Shown: positions 47,387 to 55,597 of the stretch, piece by piece
How positions within the stretch are numbered: the first letter of the stretch is position 1
Layout of the letters: each line of letters opens with the position of its first letter
Assembly: GCF_004843725.1 (NCBI RefSeq)
Contig: NZ_CP039451.1
Coordinates: 4,255,538-4,319,537 of the forward strand
DNA length: 64,000 nucleotides
Direction of reading: 5' to 3'
DNA from: Psychroserpens sp. NJDZ02
Lineage (GTDB): Bacteria; Bacteroidota; Bacteroidia; Flavobacteriales; Flavobacteriaceae
Notes under the pieces: model-generated
What the model saw: only the letters and a program-made list of their open reading frames with translations
Database searches by the model: none
What the model was told of the DNA's origin: nothing
Translations under genes and position numbers: made by a program

Positions 47387-50300
47387 ATGAGTCTTAAAAA
47401 AGTATCATATCCAATATTGCCATCAGATAGAGAACTATCTAACAAAACTACTGTAGAAAAAGAATTAAGTCAAGAAGAATTAAACGAACGTTATTATGGA
47501 CATAACAACAGTTTTGGCTTTTACCCAATAGGACGTTTAAGCTCTTGGCATGGAGGAATACACATAGAAAGATCTAATTGTGTTCGTGCCATTGCAGATG
47601 GTCGAATCATAGCTTACAGGTTTGCAGAAGATTATTTATTAGAAAAAGACACCCAAAGAAAGTATTCTAATAGTTTCATACTCGTCCAACATAATTACGA
47701 AAGTCCAGGTAAGCAAAAAAATAAAGATGAAGAATCTACTAAGCAAAAACTCCGGTTTTATAGCTTATATATGCACTTGATGCCAAAGAAGGAATTAGAA
47801 AAAAATAATGGTAAAAACATTCCGGATTTATATGCAAAATATACAGCAAAAGTTACAGGTAAGGCACAACAAAAAGGATTACGTTTAAGATCAGGAACTG
47901 ATTTAGAAACAGTAACTATAAGAGGTGAAAAAGTAAAAAGAGGAAAGGTTAAGCACGTTTTACCTAAAGGTACAGAAGTTACTTACGATCTTAACTCTGC
48001 TACCAAAAAAATACGCACTAAAGAAGAAGGTCATATCTTAGGAGTTTCTTTTTCTGACGATCATTGGATATACCAACATAAAACAACTTATACTCCTGTA
48101 TATTATAAGGGAGATCATGACCTTTTTATGGCTACTTCAGGTGACAGAGTTAAAAATTTAAAAGACGGTACTTTAGTAATTAATATTGAGGAAGATATTA
48201 TACCTACATCAGAAAAGGGAGCTATTGTAAGAAAAAAACCAAATAGTACAAGTGATTTTATTAGAGTTGAAAAAAAAGAAAATGATTTAGGAGAAATAGA
48301 AATAGTAGATAATGAGTGGATAAAAATTAAAGGTAAAGAAGAATACATCCTAAAAAAAGATTTAAAAATAAAAAAAACCTTAAAAAATGACATTATTTTA
48401 AATAGTGTAAAAAATGTAGACACATCAATTAAAGCTGGAGATACAATTGGTGTACCAGCTCAATATTCTTTTGAAAAGCAAAACACATACAATTGTGTCC
48501 ATTTAGAAGTTTTTACAGATGATAATGAAGTTGATAATTTTTTAAAAAATCATGTTGGTGACGATAATCAGACAACTATAGAAATTCCTAAAGGAAAAAC
48601 TCTACAGATTGCAAAGCCTTGTAATTTTTTAAAAAAAGACACCAAGGTTAAAATATTAGAAATCAAAGACAATTACACCCAAATAGGTTTTGAAGCAGTA
48701 ACCAAAGACGTAAATGAAAATTTAATTAATTTTAAAAAAGATAGGAAGACAAAAATTGATAACAAAAACAAATCTGAATATACAGAAGTTTTAAATTTTG
48801 AGGAACTAAACACGTTATTTGATAATGCATTACCTCCATTAACAAAAAACACCAATGGCGAACACGAGTCTAGACTATTCTATAAAAACTATATTTCTAT
48901 AATTGATGGCGTAAGAGAGATTTTTACGACATATAACTCATACAACCAACATAAAATATCAGAGAAAAAAAAGATAGAAAACAAAAAAAAACTGAATAAA
49001 CCCTATTCTGAATTTATAGAATATAGAGAAATAACTTACATCCCAAAAGAAAACAAAAAATATTGGGTTGATAATACTGAGGTAGTAGGTACCAAAGACA
49101 CTTGGATTACTCTAACAAAAGATATTAAAAATTATTACGAAGAAGAACCTAAAAAAACAGATACAGATATAATAACGTCCGAAAAAATAACTGCACGTAA
49201 AATATCTACTACAAAAGACAGTAAAGATTTAGACTGGTATAATGTACAAGGTAAAGGAAAACAAAAAACAAATAAAGGTTGGATTAAAAAAAGTGATTTA
49301 ACATTTATCAATCCTTACAATTGGTTAGATGAAAGTTATGGTTGGGAAGTTTTTGAAGACCCTGACAATAACTATTTTTATCATTTTGGCGAACCTTTCA
49401 CAGATAGTACACCTAAAACATTTGTTAATAAAGTATGGGAAAAGTTAAAAAAATACGATGATGACAAAAACAACCTCCTAACAGAAAACGAATTAAATAA
49501 TGCAATGCAAAAAGATACTGCTGTAAAGGATTTAAGTAGACTTATTTGTAAACATTTTAATGAGTGGGATACTAACAATAAAATCGCTGATTTTAACACA
49601 GAAATAGACAAAGTTTACGAAAAAGGAGTAAATTTAGCTACAGAAACAAAAAAAACAAAATTAGAAGAAGCACGGGATGCTAAAAAAGTATTGTTAGAAG
49701 AAAAAATTAATAATCTTTGTTTTTGGGATCAAATAACGGATGGTGATGTAGCAGAAACTGACCAACATTATAACGGAAAAGAAAAACCAAAAGAAAAAAG
49801 AACCTTCCCTGCTGATAGTTCTAATATTTATCATTTTCATCCAATTGCTTTTGTGGAACATATGAAGTTGATTACCCCGCCGACTACACCACTATGGATG
49901 AAATTTGCTAAAGAAGAAATAGGAACTAAAGCTTTAAAAGTTGGTCATAATCCTCGAATCTCTGAGTATTTTAATGCATCTACTAATGGAAAGGGTTGGA
50001 ATGATGATACTAATTGGTGTGGTGCATTTGTTAGTTGGTGTGTTAAACAAGCAGGTTATGAACCTCCTAAGTTTTCTGCAAGAGCTGCTATGTGGCAATT
50101 TTGGAAGCAGATAGATTCTCCGATATATGGAGCAATTGCTGTAAGAGACAATGGACCAAATGACCCTGTTGACACAACTAATCCTGTACCAAAGAAAAGA
50201 ACATATGGAGGTGATGGTCATGTTACGATTGTTGTTGGAATTAGTACTGATGGTAATTATTATTACTGTCTTGGAGGGAATCAGGGAGGAGAAAAAAAAG

Positions 50301-50455
50301 CACGTCATGTGAAAATTTCAAAATATCATAAAGATAAAATTGACTGGTTTGTTGTTCCGCCAGAATATACACCTAGCGAATCAGAACATACTTTGAAAGT
50401 TATGAAAGATACTGATGATATAGAGATACTTGATGAAAGTAATACTAGAAACTAA
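47387..50455 (+). CDS. Putative peptidoglycan-hydrolase effector (M23-like plus TIGR02594 cysteine peptidase)
   Basis: The protein has 1022 residues. Residues about 45-380 follow the M23 metallopeptidase pattern: RLSSWHGGIHIE with His55 and His59, YSLYMHL with His130, and YNCVHLEVF with His372. Asp at position 59 is replaced by His, and the first His of the usual HLH motif is Cys/Val, so this half may be degenerate. SH3-like stretches are inserted. A segment with an EF-hand-like loop (DDDKNNLLTENEL) follows. Residues about 850-985 are a TIGR02594 or NlpC/P60-type domain with Cys878 in NWCGAFVSW and His945 in GDGHVTIVVG. It probably cuts peptidoglycan in rival cells. A lipoprotein gene follows 11 bases later. 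Confidence 0.85.
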   Translation: MSLKKVSYPILPSDRELSNKTTVEKELSQEELNERYYGHNNSFGFYPIGRLSSWHGGIHIERSNCVRAIADGRIIAYRFAEDYLLEKDTQRKYSNSFILVQHNYESPGKQKNKDEESTKQKLRFYSLYMHLMPKKELEKNNGKNIPDLYAKYTAKVTGKAQQKGLRLRSGTDLETVTIRGEKVKRGKVKHVLPKGTEVTYDLNSATKKIRTKEEGHILGVSFSDDHWIYQHKTTYTPVYYKGDHDLFMATSGDRVKNLKDGTLVINIEEDIIPTSEKGAIVRKKPNSTSDFIRVEKKENDLGEIEIVDNEWIKIKGKEEYILKKDLKIKKTLKNDIILNSVKNVDTSIKAGDTIGVPAQYSFEKQNTYNCVHLEVFTDDNEVDNFLKNHVGDDNQTTIEIPKGKTLQIAKPCNFLKKDTKVKILEIKDNYTQIGFEAVTKDVNENLINFKKDRKTKIDNKNKSEYTEVLNFEELNTLFDNALPPLTKNTNGEHESRLFYKNYISIIDGVREIFTTYNSYNQHKISEKKKIENKKKLNKPYSEFIEYREITYIPKENKKYWVDNTEVVGTKDTWITLTKDIKNYYEEEPKKTDTDIITSEKITARKISTTKDSKDLDWYNVQGKGKQKTNKGWIKKSDLTFINPYNWLDESYGWEVFEDPDNNYFYHFGEPFTDSTPKTFVNKVWEKLKKYDDDKNNLLTENELNNAMQKDTAVKDLSRLICKHFNEWDTNNKIADFNTEIDKVYEKGVNLATETKKTKLEEARDAKKVLLEEKINNLCFWDQITDGDVAETDQHYNGKEKPKEKRTFPADSSNIYHFHPIAFVEHMKLITPPTTPLWMKFAKEEIGTKALKVGHNPRISEYFNASTNGKGWNDDTNWCGAFVSWCVKQAGYEPPKFSARAAMWQFWKQIDSPIYGAIAVRDNGPNDPVDTTNPVPKKRTYGGDGHVTIVVGISTDGNYYYCLGGNQGGEKKARHVKISKYHKDKIDWFVVPPEYTPSESEHTLKVMKDTDDIEILDESNTRN

Positions 50456-50466
50456 ATATCTATTAT

Positions 50467-51138
50467 ATGAAAAAATATTTTTTAATTGTTGTCTTATCTG
50501 TTTGCTATTTAATTAGTGGATGTAAACAGGAAACGGTAAAATCTAAGGAAATTATTAATAATTCTAAGGTAGCGGATGAACAAGTAGTAAAAAGTCATGT
50601 TCAAAAACAAAAATTAGATGATGATAAATCAATTGTTCTTAGGTCTGAAGCTAATGGAGTAAAATTTCTAGTTAGAAAAGATATTAATGGGCAATTTATG
50701 ATTGATCAAGATTATTCGGAAAAACTTAAAGTTGATTATGGAAATTGTAGTATTGATTTGCCAAAAACAATCGGTCAAGCTAAGATTAAAATATTGCCTA
50801 AAGCTTTAAAACACGGAGACTGGAACAATGATAATAAAATTGATTGGAAATTTGCCTATCGAATTAATGAAGATGGATTAGATTATGTAATTAACTATAT
50901 TTTAATTACTGACTGTAAAATGTATTTAATTGAAAATATTTTTTATGAAGATGAAGATACTTTTTTAGAGGAATACGAAGAAGATGTGTCTCACATAGAA
51001 AATATTAAAAACGCCCACGATTTTTATAGAAGAAATTTTGATTTTCAATTAGAAAAACAACCTAAAATGAGTAATGCATTAAAATCATACTTGAAAGAAT
51101 CTTTTTCGGAATTTATAAAAAACAGTGAATATCGTTAA
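50467..51138 (+). CDS. Putative immunity lipoprotein of the large effector
   Basis: The protein has 223 residues with a lipoprotein signal and lipobox LISGC (residue 19). The mature part is acidic (DEDTFLEEYEEDVSHIE) and contains a GDWNNDNKIDWKFAYRINEDG stretch that resembles a calcium-binding or integrin-like loop. The family is not recognised. It starts 11 bases after the effector and is tethered in the periplasm, where a peptidoglycan hydrolase would have to be neutralised. Immunity is inferred from position, export and the repetition of this pattern behind the following toxin relics. Confidence 0.6.
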   Translation: MKKYFLIVVLSVCYLISGCKQETVKSKEIINNSKVADEQVVKSHVQKQKLDDDKSIVLRSEANGVKFLVRKDINGQFMIDQDYSEKLKVDYGNCSIDLPKTIGQAKIKILPKALKHGDWNNDNKIDWKFAYRINEDGLDYVINYILITDCKMYLIENIFYEDEDTFLEEYEEDVSHIENIKNAHDFYRRNFDFQLEKQPKMSNALKSYLKESFSEFIKNSEYR

Positions 51139-51160
51139 AAAAGCCTAAGTTTAGTGAAAT

Positions 51161-51262
51161 AAACCCCTGCTCCCTCTAGTTTGTAACTAGTGGCATTTAC
51201 GAGTAAGTTTTAAGTATAAAATGAGCCACAGTTTTTAGTTAAGTTGTGGTATTATATTTTTT
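51161..51262 (+). repeat. REP-like palindrome 1 with terminator-like hairpin
   Basis: CTAGTT-TGT-AACTAG at 51176-51190 is a palindrome shared in form with 53114, 55156 and 56258. It is followed by ACGAGTAAGTTTTAAGTATAAAAT and a CCACA...TGTGG hairpin with T-rich end, similar to 56990-57050. These are typical of REP units moved by tyrosine transposases, a relic of which lies at 53300. Confidence 0.6.
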
Positions 51263-51341
51263 TAAAATATTAAAAAAAAAAAAGATTTGGAATTAAAGAA
51301 CCTGAATCACAGGAACTAATAGAAAATAAAAAGGAAGGGCG

Positions 51342-51681
51342 AGTGATTCTGATCGTAAAAGTTTAATTAATAGATGCGCGCGTTATGTAGGGTTTGCTTT
51401 AGTAGATGGAGGACTCCCCTATGCTGGGATTAATGCTCATAAATACAATTCTTATCAAGTCAAACAAGGTTTTAAAGAAATTTCAACTACGGATTACCAA
51501 ATAGGAGATATAGTTGTTGTTGAAGCTTTTAAATGGGGTCAAAAGTCACACCCTTATGGTCATATACAAATGTATACTACTTATAATCAATGGGTTTCAG
51601 GCTTTTTTCCAAACAGACTTTTGGGCAGGTGGAGATTATAGAAAAGCAACACCAAATTATAAAATTTACAGATGGGAATAA
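51342..51681 (+). pseudogene. Relic of a peptidoglycan amidase/CHAP-like toxin end
   Basis: From 51342 the frame reads DSDRKSLINRCARYVGFALVDGGL, with a catalytic Cys in the usual place. IGDIVVVEAFKWG and SHPYGHIQMY follow, with the catalytic His in GHI, and then WVSGFF. A single extra C near 51610 shifts the frame. The continuation in the next frame is QTDFWAGGDYRKATPNYKIY, which completes the domain and stops at 51679-51681. The fold fits CHAP or amidase effectors of T6SS. There is no start codon or targeting part. It overlaps the start of the lipoprotein gene at 51672 by ten bases, so the pair was once coupled. Confidence 0.75.
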
Positions 51682-52673
51682 GTAAAATAGTGAAATTAAT
51701 CTTCTTTTTTTTAATCATAAAAAGTGTTATCTCTTGTAAAGAAATAACTAAAAAAGAAGATAAGATTATTACTGGTAATTCAATCGTGTTATCAGAAACA
51801 AAAGAAGAAAATACTCATCAAAGTAAAGAGTATTCACAAGATAAGTCGATTAATTATGATAAAAAACAAAATGTTAATGAGGCAGTTAACAAAATTAAAG
51901 AATTCTATCTTTCTTGTTATGGCTATGAGGGAGAGAGAAAAGATGAAGATAATTTGTGGAAAAAATTTACAACAAATAGGTTTTATCAGAAAACTAAAGA
52001 ATTGAATAGCGAAGATAATTATGTTCTAGATTATGACCCTTTCATATATGGACAAGATTATTATAGAGAAGTAATAAGAAAGACTCTGAAAATTAAAGTG
52101 ATTCCAAACAAAAAAAATGAATTTGAAGTGAGTTTGAATCACTTTGAACTTGAAAATGAAAAACCAACTAAAGTTATTTTATACCTAGTAAAAGAAGGAG
52201 ATACTTATTTGATTGATGCTATAAATAGTGACAAACTTCTAAATTTAGAACAAATAAATAAATTTAGTGAGAAGTATCAAAACATTAAAGAAGAGGAAAA
52301 AAAAAATCAAACCATTGCTAAAGCTGATAATAGAAACTATCAAATAGAAGATTATATAGGTTCTTACTCTTATTTTTATGACATGGGTAAATTAGATGAA
52401 ATTGCATCTATGACAATTGATTATTCCTTTGATATTAAAAAGAATGATATTTCCTTTTCTGGACAAGGTTATAAGACGAATTTTGATGATTTATGTGAAG
52501 CAAAAATCAATAATGGTGTTTTAGAAATTTACTACAAAGAGACTATAGAAGGTAATACATACAATAGTAATAGAACACAACCTTTATTTAAGATATATAA
52601 AAAAGGAAATGATTTTTATGCTATAAGTTCATTTATAAAAGATGGTAAAGAAATTAAGTTAAAGGGAGATTAA
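51672..52673 (+). CDS. Putative immunity lipoprotein with DUF3828-like domain
   Basis: The protein has 333 residues with a lipoprotein signal and lipobox VISC (residue 22). Residues about 65-180 look like a DUF3828 domain (AVNKIKEFYLSCYG, then LDYDPFIYGQDYY and PTKVILYLVKEGDTYLIDAI). This group has members next to T6SS amidases. The C-terminal half is a beta-rich domain (IGSYSYFYDMGKLDEIASM ... LFKIYKKGNDFYAI). It is intact although its toxin (51342-51681) is broken, as expected if protection against siblings still carrying the toxin is useful. The start overlaps the toxin relic by ten bases. Confidence 0.65.
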   Translation: MGISKIVKLIFFFLIIKSVISCKEITKKEDKIITGNSIVLSETKEENTHQSKEYSQDKSINYDKKQNVNEAVNKIKEFYLSCYGYEGERKDEDNLWKKFTTNRFYQKTKELNSEDNYVLDYDPFIYGQDYYREVIRKTLKIKVIPNKKNEFEVSLNHFELENEKPTKVILYLVKEGDTYLIDAINSDKLLNLEQINKFSEKYQNIKEEEKKNQTIAKADNRNYQIEDYIGSYSYFYDMGKLDEIASMTIDYSFDIKKNDISFSGQGYKTNFDDLCEAKINNGVLEIYYKETIEGNTYNSNRTQPLFKIYKKGNDFYAISSFIKDGKEIKLKGD

Positions 52674-53105
52674 CGCAGAGAATAATCATGAAGCAAGAGT
52701 TAGGGCATTTATGAGAATGTTGCGTGTAGGAGAAGGAGCTGTAGGTAAAAAAGGCTATACAACTTCTTATGGACATCAAACAATGACTGATTTGTAAGCA
52801 TCCCGAAACTGTGTATGAAGGTTCTAGTGCTGCAGGTGTATATCAAATGTTGAGAGAAACTTATTGGACACTACAAGGATATATAGTTAAAAAACATAAA
52901 AAGGTAGGTAAAACTATTCCTGCAAGAAATCTTATAGAAATATATAAAACACCTATTTCTCTGCACTTCCCCAAGATAAACTGTGTATTATCTATATGAA
53001 ACATCACGAAAAAGGGGTAATAAAGTTACTTATTGAAGGACAAATAGAAAAAGCCATTAGAACAAAAGGAAGTGAAATTTGGTCTAGTTTATCAAATGAA
53101 GGAAC
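52672..53105 (+). pseudogene. Relic of a phage-lysozyme-like muramidase toxin
   Basis: Beginning two bases inside the stop codon of the preceding gene, the frame reads NHEARVRAFMRMLRVGEGAVG, then KKGYTTSYGHQ. These are hallmarks of phage-type muramidases, with Glu in RVGEGA as the likely catalytic residue. A stop follows at 52795. In the next frame come HPETVYEGSSAAGVYQMLRETYW, and after another shift PQDKLCIIYMKHHEKGVIKLLIEG. Three frames in order thus rebuild most of one lysozyme domain. There is no start codon, and no own immunity gene follows. A REP palindrome sits at its end. Confidence 0.75.
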
Positions 53106-53140
53106 CCCTGCTGGTGCTAGTTTGTAACTAGTACCCACAC
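53101..53140 (+). repeat. REP-like palindrome 2
   Basis: GTGCTAGTT-TGT-AACTAGTAC at 53114-53134 is a nine-base-pair stem with one mismatch and the TGT loop shared with the other copies. CCCCTGCT before it matches 51165-51172. It marks the boundary between the muramidase relic and the transposase relic. Confidence 0.6.
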
Positions 53141-53299
53141 AATAATACAAAGCTCCTTGCTGACGCAATTATCTTGCTTGTGTTTAGATAAAAATAAAGA
53201 ATAAGCCCTCGCGCCACATATCTGCAACCCTGACGCACTTCTGTATAATGTCTCTATTTTTTTTTTAATATTTGCAATGCAATTTATTATCTTCAAACA

Positions 53300-53804
53300 A
53301 TGTCTCAAAAGATATAAAGTTATAGATAGTACCATTAAGACCTTTGTGACAATAATAATTGATTGGGTAGATTTATTTATTCGACCAACCTAATTTAAAA
53401 TATTAGATGATTCTCTAATTTATTGTATTGCAAACAAAGGATTAACATTACAAGCATACGTATATATGAATAGTCATATACATCTTATTATTAGCTCTCA
53501 AGAAAATGAGTTGCAGGACAGTATTCGCGATTTAAAAAAACACACCTCTAAGGAATTTATAAAAGCGATAAAAGAACTTCCTGAAAGTAGAAAGGAATGG
53601 CTTTTAGCTAAATTTAATTATGCAGCAAAGCGTGTAAAGAAAGGTGTTAGTTATAAGGTTTCGAAAGATGGGTATATCATCCTGTAATTTTAGATACTAG
53701 TAAAAAAATCGCACAACGAATAAATTATATACATTATAATCCTGTGATTTCAGAATTAGTTTATCATGAAAGGGATTGGAAAAACAGTAGCTTTGCAGCC
53801 TAGG
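53300..53804 (+). pseudogene. Decayed REP-associated tyrosine transposase (RAYT)
   Basis: The segments KTFVTIIIDWVDLFIR, then CIANKGLTLQAYVYMNSHIHLIISS (the HxH metal motif HIH of the Y1 family), then LQDSIRDLKKHTSKEFIKAI follow in order. After a frame change near 53670 come HPVILDTSKK and QRINYIHYNPV, the family tail. An in-frame stop near 53390 and at least two frameshifts make it inactive. These enzymes move REP hairpins, and REP-like palindromes surround this copy. Its ATG would be at 53300. Confidence 0.8.
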
Positions 53805-53841
53805 AAGAGGACAAATACCGCTCTGGTAATTTGAAATATGA

Positions 53842-54245
53842 AAACAATTAGTCACGCCTTACAAAAGCGCGCCAGGTTCTACGATTATAGATGCGGCGCA
53901 AGTGGGGTTTTCTAAAAATGAAGAAGGTGATTATAATATTTCAGTAATTAATCAGTATCTAATTTCTAATAAAAGTATTCTAAAAATAAAGTAGAAATTT
54001 ATAGAGGTCAGAGTGTAGATATTAAATATCTTAAGAAGAATGGTGGGACAACTAGGTATATGTATAATAAAGATTTTGATAAAATTAGAATGCAAAAGAT
54101 TGTTGACGGATTTGTTAAGTTTCATTTTAAATATCTAGCTTCATGGATTGATTCTGAAGGAAAGTTGATGACCAATGAAAAGAAAGTAGGACATCATCAT
54201 TTTCATGCAGGTAATTTGAATAAAAAAGAAATAATAAATGATTAA
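53842..54245 (+). pseudogene. Relic of an unrecognised toxin end (His-rich)
   Basis: One frame from 53842 reads TPYKSAPGSTIIDAAQVGFS and then KNEEGDYNISVINQYL, and stops at 53992. After a shift near 53980 a second frame reads VEIYRGQSVDIKYLKKNGG and ends in KKVGHHHFHAGNLNKKEIIND with a stop at 54243-54245. I do not recognise the fold. The GHHHFHAG cluster could be catalytic or metal-binding. The start is missing. It overlaps the next lipoprotein gene by eight bases (ATGATTAA), which is toxin-immunity geometry. Confidence 0.55.
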
Positions 54246-54909
54246 ATTAATATTTAAAGTTTTTACAATAACCTTTTTAATAACCTCATGCAAGGTTGAG
54301 AAAAAAGAAGTAAAAAAAACAGAGCAAATTTTATCTGATGTTTACGAAAAAGATAAAGTACCTTACTTACAACTTCCTATAGATTACTGTTTTGAAATAA
54401 ACAAAAAAAATATTGAAGGAAATATCTTTTATGATCAGAGAGAGAAATTAAATACAAAAATAAATGATAATTTTCGTTTTGCGAGTGAAAGTGATATTCT
54501 AAATATTGAAAATGAGATATGTAAAAAGTATAAAGAAAAATGTGGTTTATATTTTACAGAATTTGATTATTCTAAAACTTATAAGATTAAAAATAATTTT
54601 GATTTTGATCTTTTTTTAATTACATCAAAGTATAATTATTATTTAAATTTAATATCAATTAAAGAGGGTAAAGTCATAGATTTATTAAATGTTTATTTAA
54701 ACTATGTTGATTATGAAGGTCAAGAATGTATTTATCGAAATTTTTCCGTCGATAAAGACTTTAATATTTGTGTTTTTAATTACATTTATTACGAAGCTAT
54801 AGGAGAAGTTGAAGAGGATAATAATGAAGATAATTTTACAAGCCTATATCCATCCGCTATTTTAAGAAAAGAATTTTATACGTTAACAAAAAAAGGTGTT
54901 TTTAAATAA
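54238..54909 (+). CDS. Putative immunity lipoprotein, 223 residues
   Basis: A lipoprotein signal with lipobox LITSC (residue 18) starts the protein (MIKLIFKVFTITFLITSC). The mature part is lysine, glutamate and tyrosine rich, with DFDLFLITSKYNYYLNLISI in the middle and an acidic GEVEEDNNEDN near the end. No family is recognised. Its first eight bases overlap the relic toxin upstream. By position and export it should be the immunity protein of that toxin. The gene itself is intact. Confidence 0.6.
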   Translation: MIKLIFKVFTITFLITSCKVEKKEVKKTEQILSDVYEKDKVPYLQLPIDYCFEINKKNIEGNIFYDQREKLNTKINDNFRFASESDILNIENEICKKYKEKCGLYFTEFDYSKTYKIKNNFDFDLFLITSKYNYYLNLISIKEGKVIDLLNVYLNYVDYEGQECIYRNFSVDKDFNICVFNYIYYEAIGEVEEDNNEDNFTSLYPSAILRKEFYTLTKKGVFK

Positions 54910-54939
54910 ACACAAAACACTTCTTTAAACATAGGCACT

Positions 54940-55119
54940 ATGGTTTTTGCCCAAGTAGAAACGTATTTAAATGTGCGTTCAGCACCTATTTCTAGTAGGA
55001 CTATTATAGCAAAAGCATACCCAAAACATGGTTTACAAGTATTAAAAGTTTTAGAAGGTTGGGTTAAAGTAAGTTTTAATGGTTCAGAAGGTTATGTTAG
55101 TAGTGATTATGTAAAGTAA
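54940..55119 (+). CDS. Stand-alone SH3b-like mini-protein or effector fragment, 59 residues
   Basis: An ATG at 54940 opens AQVETYLNVRSAPISS and continues with KHGLQVLKVLEGWVKVSF and EGYVSSDYVK before TAA at 55117. This is one complete bacterial SH3 domain (NVRSAP ... GWVKV ... GYV), with no signal peptide. In the big effector SH3-like segments sit between catalytic halves, so this is most likely a stranded linker domain of an older effector rather than an independent gene. It is too short for routine gene finding. Confidence 0.5.
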   Translation: MVFAQVETYLNVRSAPISSRTIIAKAYPKHGLQVLKVLEGWVKVSFNGSEGYVSSDYVK

Positions 55120-55149
55120 ACAACTTCATTATAAATAAAATAAAGCCAC

Positions 55150-55190
55150 CAATAGCACTCATTCGTAACGAGTGTCATATTGAGTAACAA
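55150..55190 (+). repeat. REP-like palindrome 3
   Basis: CACTCATT-CGT-AACGAGTG at 55156-55174 forms a stem with one mismatch and is followed by TTGAGTAAC as in the other copies. The next toxin fragment becomes open a few bases behind it, so the palindrome marks the breakpoint. Confidence 0.6.
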
Positions 55191-55597
55191 AACCCTATCA
55201 TCAATTAGCAAATGAAACAAGTGATATAGATGGACTTGATTTTTATGAAAAGCCTTCTTTAAAAGCTATCGAATATTTAAATAAAGCGTTAGAAAATAGT
55301 CATCCTGTTTTAATTGGAGTCAATCATACTTACCTATATAGAGGAGGAACAGGAATTAATGAAGGTACAACTGATCATTATGTAATAATAGTTGGAAGGA
55401 AATTAGTTAAAAACGAACAAAGTTATATGTTTTGGGATGTTGGTACTCGTAAAGGGAGTTCCACAGAGTGGTACTTCGTTTTGAAAGATGAATATAAGTT
55501 ATATGCAGAAAAAACTTATAAATCAGGAAACAAACCCTATAATGTAACTCATATAAGAAGAAACTTAAATGAATCACACCAAATTATTACTTATTAA
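55184..55597 (+). pseudogene. Orphan papain-like (C39-type) toxin end without start
   Basis: An uninterrupted frame without start codon reads LKAIEYLNKALENSHPVLIGVNHTY, then TTDHYVIIVGRKL with the likely catalytic His. YMFWDVGTRKG and a C-terminal tail follow, with a stop at 55595-55597. The pattern (PVLIGV, DHYVIIVG, FWDVG) is that of the C-terminal half of a papain-like or C39-like peptidase fold; the half with the catalytic Cys is absent. It overlaps the next lipoprotein gene by 29 bases. Because it has no internal stops it may have been displaced recently. Confidence 0.65.

Noticed and set aside
49934..50308. Minus-strand frame of 124 codons inside the effector
   Set aside because: It is antisense to the TIGR02594-like domain with its catalytic Cys and His. 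The peptide is low-complexity in Ser, Ile and Asn.
53117..53335. Minus-strand frame of 72 codons beside the RAYT relic
   Set aside because: No family resemblance, and it overlaps the REP palindrome and the start of the transposase relic.
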